64,000 nucleotides of DNA from contig NZ_CP012040.1 of assembly GCF_001050135.1 (NCBI RefSeq), positions 5,845,001 to 5,909,000 of the forward strand. Direction: 5' to 3'. Source of the DNA: Cyclobacterium amurskyense. Lineage in GTDB: Bacteria > Bacteroidota > Bacteroidia > Cytophagales > Cyclobacteriaceae. Under the pieces are notes generated by a model. It saw only the letters and a list, made by a program, of their open reading frames with translations. It ran no database searches and was not told the origin of the DNA. Positions within the stretch are counted from its first letter, which is position 1. Every line of letters begins with the position of its first letter. The translations under genes were made by a program, and so were the position numbers. Of the stretch, positions 54,151 through 61,631 are shown in pieces.

Positions 54151-54411
54151 TAAATACACTATTGAAAGAATTGTTTTTTAATCTCCTTTATAACTTCTAT
54201 AACCATTTTTTCCAGGCTTCAGTTGAGCATCCAATAGGCAAACTTTAAACCCTCTGCCCGAGTCACTAATACTCAGAAAACAAGTTTTTCGGCTTGTTCG
54301 ATAAAAGAGAGCATTTTATTTTATCTTAAAAACGTCCTTATATTGTACAAAACACAAGAGGAATTTGGAAAATAGCCTTTCCATTCCGTTATTTGCATTA
54401 AATTTCAGGAA

Positions 54412-54520
54412 ACTGATTTATAAAGAAGAGGCGAGAGATCAGGCTCTGTGAACCTCTGGCAACCTTCCGAACCAAGGAAAGGTGCCAATACCTGCCCAAT
54501 AAATAGGGAACGATAAATTA
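54412..54520 (+). promoter_or_regulatory. SAM-I (S-box) riboswitch upstream of metZ
   Basis: The conserved S-box core is present in order: AAGAGGCGAGAGA, GGCTCTGTGAACCTCTGGCA then ACC (54431-54463), and GGTGCCAATACCTGCC (54481-54496). ATTTAT (54416-54421) and ATAAAT (54513-54518) can close helix P1. S-adenosylmethionine binding would lower expression of the downstream methionine gene. CTTCTTTAT at 54547-54555 is perfectly complementary to 54420-54428 and could be the competing arm. Confidence 0.88.
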
Positions 54521-54635
54521 GAAAATAAGACAGCACTTACATTCTCCTTCTTTATCTATCTCGATTATTATATGCTATTCTGCGGCTTCGTTGAATGGGT
54601 TATTTTCATGTATGTACGATAAGAAAATTTCTAAT

Positions 54636-55814
54636 ATGGATTATAAAAATTTTGAAACACAAGCAGTAAGGATAGCTGCCTCCTCCTCAAATCAAAGAGA
54701 ACATTCTGCTCCTATTTACTTAAGTTCCAGTTTTGTCTTTGATTCAGCAGAACAAGCTAGGCAAATGTTTGCTGATGAAATTGAGGGGAATATTTATTCC
54801 AGATATGCAAACCCTAATACAAGTGATTTAATAGAAAAAGTATGTGCTGCAGAGGGCACAGAGAGTGGTGTCACAACTGCTTCCGGGATGGCGGCAATGT
54901 TTGGCAGCATGGCGTCCTTACTTAGGCAAGGAGACCATGTTCTAGCTTCCAGATCATTGTTTGGGTCTACACACCAACTTTTAACGCGTGTATTCCCTAA
55001 ATGGGGGATTTCGCATACTTATGGAGACATTTCTGAAATTGACCAATGGGAGCGTTTGGTTCAACCAAACACAAAGATGTTGTTTATAGAAACTCCTTCA
55101 AATCCAGGATTAGAAATCATAGATTTAGAATACATTGCCAAATTCGCAAATGCACACAACCTTGTTTTGGTTGTGGACAATTGCTTTGCTACACCTTATC
55201 TCCAGCAGCCTGCAAAATGGGGAGCACATATTGTCACCCATAGCGCAACCAAATTTATCGACGGACAAGGAAGAGTGCTTGGAGGATTGATATTAGGTAA
55301 AAAGGAATTAATAGATGAGGTTCAGTTTTTCATGCGTCATACTGGCCCTTCATTATCACCTTTTAATGCATGGATATTGGCCAAAAGCATGGAGACTTTG
55401 GCTGTTAGAATGGATAGACATTGTGAAAGTGCACTTAAAATCGCCCAATATTTTGAAGGCAATAAAGAAGTGGAAGTAGTAAAGTATCCATTTTTGACTT
55501 CTCACCCACAATATCATCTTGCCAAAAAACAAATGAAACATGGAGGAGGAATCATCACCCTTACTTTAAAAGGGGGATTATCCAGAGCTAAAAAGTTCAT
55601 TGATCAATTACAAATGATCTCTGTAACTGCCAATCTGGGCGATAGCCGTAGCATTGTTACCCATCCTGCTTCTACCACGCACAGTAAACTTACGGAGGAA
55701 GAGAGAGAGAAAGTAGGCATTTTAAATGGTCTTGTTAGGCTATCTGTAGGTTTGGAACATGTGGATGATATAATTCTGGATATAGAAAGAGCACTAGAAA
55801 AGTCCAAAAACTAA
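54636..55814 (+). CDS. metZ: O-succinylhomoserine (O-acetylhomoserine) sulfhydrylase MetZ
   Basis: About 392 residues. A Cys/Met-metabolism PLP enzyme. Landmarks: APIYLSSSFVFDSAEQARQMF (about 22-42), GNIYSRYANPNTSDL (about 48-62), LVVDNCFATPYLQQP (about 178-192), and HSATKFIDGQGRVLGG (about 201-216) with the PLP Lys. It adds sulfide to an activated homoserine to make homocysteine. The SAM-I riboswitch upstream fits this role. The frame opens at 54591; the ATG at 54636 gives the standard start. A strong terminator follows. Confidence 0.92.
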   Translation: MDYKNFETQAVRIAASSSNQREHSAPIYLSSSFVFDSAEQARQMFADEIEGNIYSRYANPNTSDLIEKVCAAEGTESGVTTASGMAAMFGSMASLLRQGDHVLASRSLFGSTHQLLTRVFPKWGISHTYGDISEIDQWERLVQPNTKMLFIETPSNPGLEIIDLEYIAKFANAHNLVLVVDNCFATPYLQQPAKWGAHIVTHSATKFIDGQGRVLGGLILGKKELIDEVQFFMRHTGPSLSPFNAWILAKSMETLAVRMDRHCESALKIAQYFEGNKEVEVVKYPFLTSHPQYHLAKKQMKHGGGIITLTLKGGLSRAKKFIDQLQMISVTANLGDSRSIVTHPASTTHSKLTEEEREKVGILNGLVRLSVGLEHVDDIILDIERALEKSKN

Positions 55815-55859
55815 AAAAAGGCCCCCAAAATCTAAAATAGATTTTGGGGGCCTTTTTTT
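55813..55859. terminator. Bidirectional terminator between metZ and the membrane fusion protein gene
   Basis: Perfect 15-bp stem GGCCCCCAAAATCTA (55820-55834) and its complement (55838-55852) with a 3-base loop, A7 before and T7 after. Very strong in both directions. Confidence 0.95.
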
Positions 55860-55894
55860 AGCTTCTTTCAACAACGCCTGAGCGGTAAATTGAA

Positions 55895-57205
55895 TTATTT
55901 TTTACTATCGGCCCCTTCAGGTACAGATACAGTCACTTCTTTGTCATTTTCAAGTTGGGTACTGACAACAAAATAAGGACCTACAATAACTTCTTGACCT
56001 TCCTCCAGTCCTTCCAAAATTTCAATATTTTCAAAATCGGAAATCCCTGTTTTTACTTCTTGAATTTTGGCTTTATTGTCATTTTTCAAGAACACCAATT
56101 CCTTCATATTTCCTTCGCCCTCACCTGATTCAATTTCTTGTCCAGTCCTCACTGTTACCGCGGCAAGTGGTATAGCTAAAACACCGACCTTCTTATCGGT
56201 AATGATCTCTACACTTGCTGTCATCCCAGGGCGAAAAGGGAATGGGTTTTCATTAGACACCAAATCTTTATAAGACTCATTTATAATTCGAATTCGAACC
56301 TCAAATTCTGTCACAGCATCTGTACTTACCTTTTCATTGGCAGAATTGGCAATTGCTGTAACTACTCCTGTGAATTTTTTACCTGTAGAGGAGTAGGAAT
56401 CCACTTCTATTAAAGTAGTATCATTCATACTTATTCGAACAATATCATTTTCATTTACATTTACTCTTACCTCCATTTTTGACAAATCAGCAATCCGTAA
56501 CATCTCTGTTCCGGCCATTTGAGCTGTCCCTACTACCCTTTCCCCTTTCTCCACGAGAAGGTTGGACACAATCCCATCAGTTGGAGAATAAACATTGGTT
56601 AACCTAAGATTTTCACCAGCTTCATCTACAGAGGCTTTCGCACTTTTCACGATAAATTCTGATGCAATAACAGACTGCTTTGATGCTTCAAGGTCGTTCT
56701 CTGCTGTTAGAAAATCAGCCTTTATCTGTTCAAAATCAGCATCAGAAATAACCTTATCATTATACAAAGAGAGGTTTCTATCGTAATTAAGCTTGGACCT
56801 ATTATATTGAGCTTCGGCACGTTTTAGACTTGCCCTTGATTGGGCTAAATTAGCCATTTGCTGATTCAAATTGGCTTGAGCTCGGTCTAAGGCAGAAATG
56901 AAATTATCAGGCCTTATTTTAACCAATAGGTCCCCGACTTTTACAGAATCACCCTCATTAACATTTAATTCAATGATTTCACCAGCAACGTCAGGACTCA
57001 TTTTAACCTCTGTTTCCGGTTGTACCACTCCTGAGGCACTTACCTTTTCAACAATGTCTTTTTTACTAACTTTACCTATTTGCACTTCCAAAGGCTTCTC
57101 TCCTCCTATCCATCCGGCTTGCTTTCCAACAACCATTACTATCACTAAGACAGCAACAATCCCTAGTAAAATGTAAATTAATTTATTTGACTTTTTCTTG
57201 GCCAT
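55895..57205 (-). CDS. Periplasmic adaptor (membrane fusion) subunit of an efflux system
   Basis: 436 residues. Single N-terminal TM helix (LIYILLGIVAVLVIVMVV, about 9-26). A lipoyl/barrel-sandwich half (VSASGVVQPETEVKMSPDVA, about 53-72, with GDSVKVGDLLVKI), a long alpha-hairpin coiled coil (about 105-200, LNQQMANLAQSRASLKRAEA), a second lipoyl half (NVYSPTDGIVSNLLVEKGE) and a beta-barrel domain. MacA/HlyD-type adaptor that links an inner-membrane pump to TolC. It lies 12 bp downstream of the TolC gene; no pump gene (MacB or RND) follows in the window. Confidence 0.92.
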   Translation of the reverse strand: MAKKKSNKLIYILLGIVAVLVIVMVVGKQAGWIGGEKPLEVQIGKVSKKDIVEKVSASGVVQPETEVKMSPDVAGEIIELNVNEGDSVKVGDLLVKIRPDNFISALDRAQANLNQQMANLAQSRASLKRAEAQYNRSKLNYDRNLSLYNDKVISDADFEQIKADFLTAENDLEASKQSVIASEFIVKSAKASVDEAGENLRLTNVYSPTDGIVSNLLVEKGERVVGTAQMAGTEMLRIADLSKMEVRVNVNENDIVRISMNDTTLIEVDSYSSTGKKFTGVVTAIANSANEKVSTDAVTEFEVRIRIINESYKDLVSNENPFPFRPGMTASVEIITDKKVGVLAIPLAAVTVRTGQEIESGEGEGNMKELVFLKNDNKAKIQEVKTGISDFENIEILEGLEEGQEVIVGPYFVVSTQLENDKEVTVSVPEGADSKK

Positions 57206-57217
57206 TTTTCTGAACTA

Positions 57218-58558
57218 TTAAAGTGTAAGAGGATTTCCTAAATAAAAATCCAGTACTTTGACGCTAAAAACATACTGGTATTTTGCAGTAACCAGGTCTG
57301 CTTCTGCATTGAATAAATTGTTTTGCGCAACTTGAAAATCAACGGCATTGATAGCCCCAACTTCAAAGCGTTGTTGTGCCATTCTAAATGATTCACCGAG
57401 AGCTTCAACCCTCACCAATGAGCTTCTGTAAGATTGCTCGGCAGCATAGGCAGAGGTATAGGCAGATTCAATATCCTGCCTTAAAAGATTTTTCGCTTCC
57501 ATTTCCTGGATTTCACTCAAACGTTTTTGCACACGTGCCCTTTGCACCCCTGCCTTGTTTCGGAAATTTGAAAACACAGGAATGTTCAAACCAATATTTG
57601 CTGATTGAGATAAATTGTTTTCAAATTGTTGAATTAAAGGATCTGGAGTCATAAATGTACTCTGATCTACATAATTGGAAAACACATTGGCACTTAGACT
57701 TAAACTTGGAGCAAAGGCTCCCTTGGCGATCTTGACTCCATACTCTGCACTCTTTACAGACAATATGGCTGCTTTGATCTGAGGTAACCTACTCTCCGCA
57801 ATGGAATAAACTTCACCCACGCCTATATTACCAATCTCTAAACCATCAATACCAACCTCGGGAATAATTATACCAAATGAATCAGTAAATGGCAATTGTA
57901 GTGCCTGAGATAGATTTAACTTTGCGATTCGCAAATTGTTTTCCGCATTGATTACTTCCAACTCATTGGTTGCTTTTTGAGCTTCCAAATCCAGCTGATC
58001 AGCCTTAGGTAAGGCCCCTGCCATAACCAGGCTTTTGGTTCTTGCTAACTGATCCGTACTTGTTTTAAGTTGAGATTGAGCAATATTTAACTGCTCCATG
58101 GAAAAGGCAATATTGATAAAGAGGTTAATGGCATTCAAAGTAATGTTATTCCTCGCGGTCTCCACATTAAGCTTATTGACCTCTACATTTAATTTGGCTT
58201 GTTGAATACTATTTCTTACTCTACCTCCTGAATAAATAGGTAAGCTGGAATTTCCTGAAATATTTACGTTTCCAATTCTTCTACTTTCAAAATCATTTGT
58301 TACCGGGTTAATTGACCTACCCCAACGAAAACCAGAACTTGCTCCCATAGAAAAAGAGGGTAACATCTGTCCTTTTGATTCCAATAAAGTTGCTTCAGAA
58401 CTCATCAGGTTCATTTCAGACCTTTTGAGGTTTAAGTTATTCTCCAAGGCAATCTCAACACTTTGTTCCAAAGTCAATTTACCTGAATTATCTTGAGAGA
58501 AAACCACAGTGGACAATCCTGAAACAAATAGCAATAGCAGTAAAATATGCTTTTTCAT
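57218..58558 (-). CDS. TolC family outer-membrane efflux protein
   Basis: 446 residues. Signal peptide up to VVFSQ (about 21), then two OEP repeats with the typical long helices: LTLEQSVEIALENNLNLKRS (about 28-47), LNVEVNKLNVETARNNITLN, and the later RFEVGAINAVDFQVAQNNLF near the end (about 396-415). Forms the trimeric outer-membrane tunnel of an efflux machine. First gene of the pair with the adaptor. Confidence 0.93.
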   Translation of the reverse strand: MKKHILLLLLFVSGLSTVVFSQDNSGKLTLEQSVEIALENNLNLKRSEMNLMSSEATLLESKGQMLPSFSMGASSGFRWGRSINPVTNDFESRRIGNVNISGNSSLPIYSGGRVRNSIQQAKLNVEVNKLNVETARNNITLNAINLFINIAFSMEQLNIAQSQLKTSTDQLARTKSLVMAGALPKADQLDLEAQKATNELEVINAENNLRIAKLNLSQALQLPFTDSFGIIIPEVGIDGLEIGNIGVGEVYSIAESRLPQIKAAILSVKSAEYGVKIAKGAFAPSLSLSANVFSNYVDQSTFMTPDPLIQQFENNLSQSANIGLNIPVFSNFRNKAGVQRARVQKRLSEIQEMEAKNLLRQDIESAYTSAYAAEQSYRSSLVRVEALGESFRMAQQRFEVGAINAVDFQVAQNNLFNAEADLVTAKYQYVFSVKVLDFYLGNPLTL

Positions 58559-58648
58559 GAACTTTGGTATTTTATCATTTTTTCAATTAAAAAGTTTATC
58601 TTTTTCATTGATAATTTTCGAAAGCTAAATAAGCCAGCTTTTAACAAG

Positions 58649-58681
58649 CAAACCTAGTGCTAATTAGCCATTTACTTTCAA
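58649..58681 (-). promoter_or_regulatory. Candidate promoter of the tolC-adaptor pair
   Basis: On the minus strand TTG (58679-58681), 22-bp spacer and TAGGTTTG (58649-58656) fit the Bacteroidota -33/-7 pattern. The leader would be about 85 bases. Confidence 0.4.
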
Positions 58682-58797
58682 GTTTAAACCTTTCTCTTTA
58701 AAAATCACCTATAAATACCATTATTTAATTAATTTTAACGAGAAGAGAACAAACAAAAGCCTAGAGTGTTCGTATCTGAACAATTCACTGTACAAAA

Positions 58798-59595
58798 ATG
58801 AGACAGTTTTTCAAAAATAACACAATTAATTTTAGTGAAGTACAGGAATTACCAATTAATAGGGCATTCCTATTTGGGGATGGACTATTTGAGACAATGG
58901 TGTTCACAAATGGACGAATCAGATTCCATGAAGACCATCAGGAACGTGCTAACAATGGGTGCATAAAGCTCAAAATAGATACTGAACCGGACCTAAACAA
59001 TGTTAGCAAACTGCTATTGAATACCTTTGGCAAAACTTCGACATTACGAATACGTTGGAATATCTTTAGGTCAGGGATTGGAAAGTACAGCCCTATGGAT
59101 AACAAACACAATGAACATTTGGTAGTAACAGATTTTCAAGCTTCTCCCCTAGTTAAAAATAAAGCTTATATAAGCAATGACATCCAGGTTAATGGTACAC
59201 CATGGTCAGGGACAAAAACCCTAAATGCCCTCACCTACGTTTTGGCCAATATTGAGCGTCAAGAAAAACAAATGGATGATGTAATTCTTCTCGATGACAA
59301 AGGTTACGTTTCAGAAGGTGGAAGCGCTAATATTTTTTGGGTAAAAAATAATAAGTACTATACACCATCCTTGCAGACCAATTGCATAGCAGGTATAGGC
59401 CGTAAGCAAATTATAAATCAACTTAAGACCAGTGGAATTATTTGTCAATTGGATACTTTCGGAAAGGAAGAACTAATGAATGCAGATCAAGTCTTTGTAA
59501 GTAATGTTACTGGCATTAGTTACTTGCAACGAATCGATAATAAAATTTTCGACACTAAGCCTGAATCTGCACTCATTTCTCTATTTTCCTTCTAA
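58798..59595 (+). CDS. pabC: Aminotransferase class IV, likely aminodeoxychorismate lyase PabC
   Basis: 265 residues of fold-type IV PLP enzyme. NRAFLFGDGLFETMVF (about 21-36) is the family start motif, GTKTLNALTYVLANIE (about 139-154) carries the PLP Lys, and EGGSANIFWVKNN (about 172-184) the EGxxxNxF phosphate-cup motif. Small members of this length in Bacteroidota are usually 4-amino-4-deoxychorismate lyases, producing p-aminobenzoate for folate; D-amino-acid or branched-chain transaminase is the alternative. Adjacent convergent thyA, also folate-dependent, is consistent. Confidence 0.78.
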   Translation: MRQFFKNNTINFSEVQELPINRAFLFGDGLFETMVFTNGRIRFHEDHQERANNGCIKLKIDTEPDLNNVSKLLLNTFGKTSTLRIRWNIFRSGIGKYSPMDNKHNEHLVVTDFQASPLVKNKAYISNDIQVNGTPWSGTKTLNALTYVLANIERQEKQMDDVILLDDKGYVSEGGSANIFWVKNNKYYTPSLQTNCIAGIGRKQIINQLKTSGIICQLDTFGKEELMNADQVFVSNVTGISYLQRIDNKIFDTKPESALISLFSF

Positions 59596-60386
59596 ACTGA
59601 TACTTCGGCTTTTATCCTTGGATGAGGATCATAGTTTAGCAATTCTATGTCTTCATATTTAAAAGAAAAAATATCTTTTACCTCAGGATTTAACTTTAAC
59701 TGAGGCAATGGTCTACATTCTCTGCTAAGTTGAAGTCTTGCCTGATCCAAGTGATTGTTATAAAGATGAGCATCTCCCAAAGTATGAATAAACTCACCTG
59801 GTTCAAGATTACACACTTGTGCAACCATAACCAAAAACAAGGCATAAGATGCGATGTTAAACGGCACTCCTAGAAAGACATCCGCGCTTCGCTGATACAA
59901 TTGACAAGACAATTTACCATCAGCTACATAAAATTGAAACAACAAATGGCAAGGTGGTAAAGCCATTTGATCCACATCGGCTACATTCCATGCGCTTACA
60001 ATAAGTCGTCTAGAGTTGGGATTTTTCTTTATTTGATCAATAAGATTTTTAATCTGATCAATTTCTCCTCCTTTACCATCAGGCCAATGCCTCCACTGGT
60101 ATCCATAAACAGGGCCTAAGTCACCATTTTCATCTGCCCATTCATCCCAGATAGAAACCTTATTGTCCTTTAGGTATTGGATATTGGTATCACCGGCCAA
60201 AAACCAAAGTAATTCATGGAAAATCGAACGTGTATGGCATTTTTTAGTAGTCACCAAAGGAAATCCTTTTGATAAATCATACCTCATTTGGTATCCAAAA
60301 ACACTTAATGTGCCTGTACCTGTTCGATCTCCTTTTTTGATACCGTGGTCCAATATATGTTGTAATAACTGGTGATATTGTTGCAT
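59592..60386 (-). CDS. thyA: Thymidylate synthase ThyA
   Basis: 264 residues, exactly the length of the classic enzyme. DRTGTGTLSVFGYQMRYDL (about 21-39) binds phosphate, the catalytic Cys is in ALPPCHLLFQFYV (about 142-154), and RSADVFLGVPFNIASYALF (about 166-184) is the most conserved block. Methylates dUMP to dTMP using methylene-tetrahydrofolate. It ends within 4 bp of the convergent pabC end and lies 13 bp downstream of the rfbB gene. Confidence 0.97.
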   Translation of the reverse strand: MQQYHQLLQHILDHGIKKGDRTGTGTLSVFGYQMRYDLSKGFPLVTTKKCHTRSIFHELLWFLAGDTNIQYLKDNKVSIWDEWADENGDLGPVYGYQWRHWPDGKGGEIDQIKNLIDQIKKNPNSRRLIVSAWNVADVDQMALPPCHLLFQFYVADGKLSCQLYQRSADVFLGVPFNIASYALFLVMVAQVCNLEPGEFIHTLGDAHLYNNHLDQARLQLSRECRPLPQLKLNPEVKDIFSFKYEDIELLNYDPHPRIKAEVSV

Positions 60387-60399
60387 ACTTTATTGCTTT

Positions 60400-61446
60400 T
60401 TAACTATAGTGCTGTTGGTAATATTTTTGGTAATCACCTGAAGTAACGCTATCTAGCCAGGTCTCATTCTCAAGGTACCAATCAACTGTTTCTTCAATTC
60501 CCACTTCAAAGGTAAGACTAGGTTTCCAACCCAATTCTTTGTTGATTTTATCTGCGTCAATTGCATAACGTTGGTCATGCCCTGCACGGTCTTTCACAAA
60601 GGTAATTAATTGTGCTGAAGCACCTTTATCCCTACCTAATTTTCGGTCCATGATTTCACATAGCAGCTTTACAATATCTATGTTCTTCCACTCATTAAAA
60701 CCTCCAATATTATAAGTCTCATTGGTTATCCCCTCATGAAAAACAAGGTCAATGGCTCTTGCATGGTCTACAACAAATAACCAGTCTCTAATATTTTCAC
60801 CTTTTCCATAGACAGGCAAAGGTTTGTTCTGCTTGATATTGTGAATACAAAGAGGAATAAGCTTCTCAGGAAATTGATTTGGCCCATAATTATTTGAGCA
60901 ATTTGAGATTACTGTTTTCAAACCATAGGTATTAGCATAAGCCCTAACAAAGTGGTCCGAGGCGGCCTTTGAAGAAGAATACGGAGACTGAGGGTCATAA
61001 GGAGTCGTTTCAAGGAAATAACCTCCATCATCTAGAGATCCATATACTTCATCCGTAGAAACGTGATAGAAGAGGTGGTTTGCTTTGTCTTTCCAATGAT
61101 TCTTTGCCGTATTTAAAAGATTTACAGTACCCATTACATTGGTTCTAACAAATGCCAACGGGTCTGTAATGGACCTATCAACATGAGACTCTGCAGCCAA
61201 ATGGATTACATCTGTAATCTGATAATCGTTAAAAACTTCTTTTAAATGGTCTTCATTATTTATATCAACTTTTGCGAAGGTATAATTTTTTTCACCTTCG
61301 ATGTCTTTCAAATTCTCCAAATTACCAGCATAGGTCAGGCAATCTAAATTTACTATCCTGTAGTTAGGGTATTTTTTTACAAAAAGTCTGACAACATGAG
61401 AACCTATAAAACCAGCACCTCCAGTAATCAATATTGATTTTTCCAT
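60400..61446 (-). CDS. rfbB: dTDP-glucose 4,6-dehydratase RfbB
   Basis: 348 residues. Extended short-chain dehydrogenase: ILITGGAGFIGSHVVRLF (about 5-22) binds NAD, the STDEVYG motif (about 131) contributes catalytic Asp and Glu, YSSSKAASDHFVRAY (about 155-169) gives the YxxxK pair, and NCSNNYGPNQFPEKLIPL follows. Converts dTDP-glucose to the 4-keto-6-deoxy intermediate of dTDP-rhamnose and other deoxysugars, feeding surface polysaccharide. Consistent with the neighbouring exopolysaccharide kinase gene upstream. Confidence 0.96.
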   Translation of the reverse strand: MEKSILITGGAGFIGSHVVRLFVKKYPNYRIVNLDCLTYAGNLENLKDIEGEKNYTFAKVDINNEDHLKEVFNDYQITDVIHLAAESHVDRSITDPLAFVRTNVMGTVNLLNTAKNHWKDKANHLFYHVSTDEVYGSLDDGGYFLETTPYDPQSPYSSSKAASDHFVRAYANTYGLKTVISNCSNNYGPNQFPEKLIPLCIHNIKQNKPLPVYGKGENIRDWLFVVDHARAIDLVFHEGITNETYNIGGFNEWKNIDIVKLLCEIMDRKLGRDKGASAQLITFVKDRAGHDQRYAIDADKINKELGWKPSLTFEVGIEETVDWYLENETWLDSVTSGDYQKYYQQHYS

Positions 61447-61631
61447 TATATAATAATTTAGAATAAAATAAGTTTTTAAAATTTAAAAATAAACCGCGAA
61501 ACAAGTAATAATTTTGCCGCATCAAACTGGAAATAAAACCAGACCCACCCCATACTATCTTATTTCTTAAAAGCCACAGTTCAATACGTATCTATCCAAG
61601 GGCCTCCTTAAAGTTATTTGTCATTATGAAA

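Noticed and set aside
61494..61512. Possible further repeat end (AAACCGCGAAACAAG)
   Set aside because: Only a few bases match the inverted-repeat end, well below the other two solo matches.
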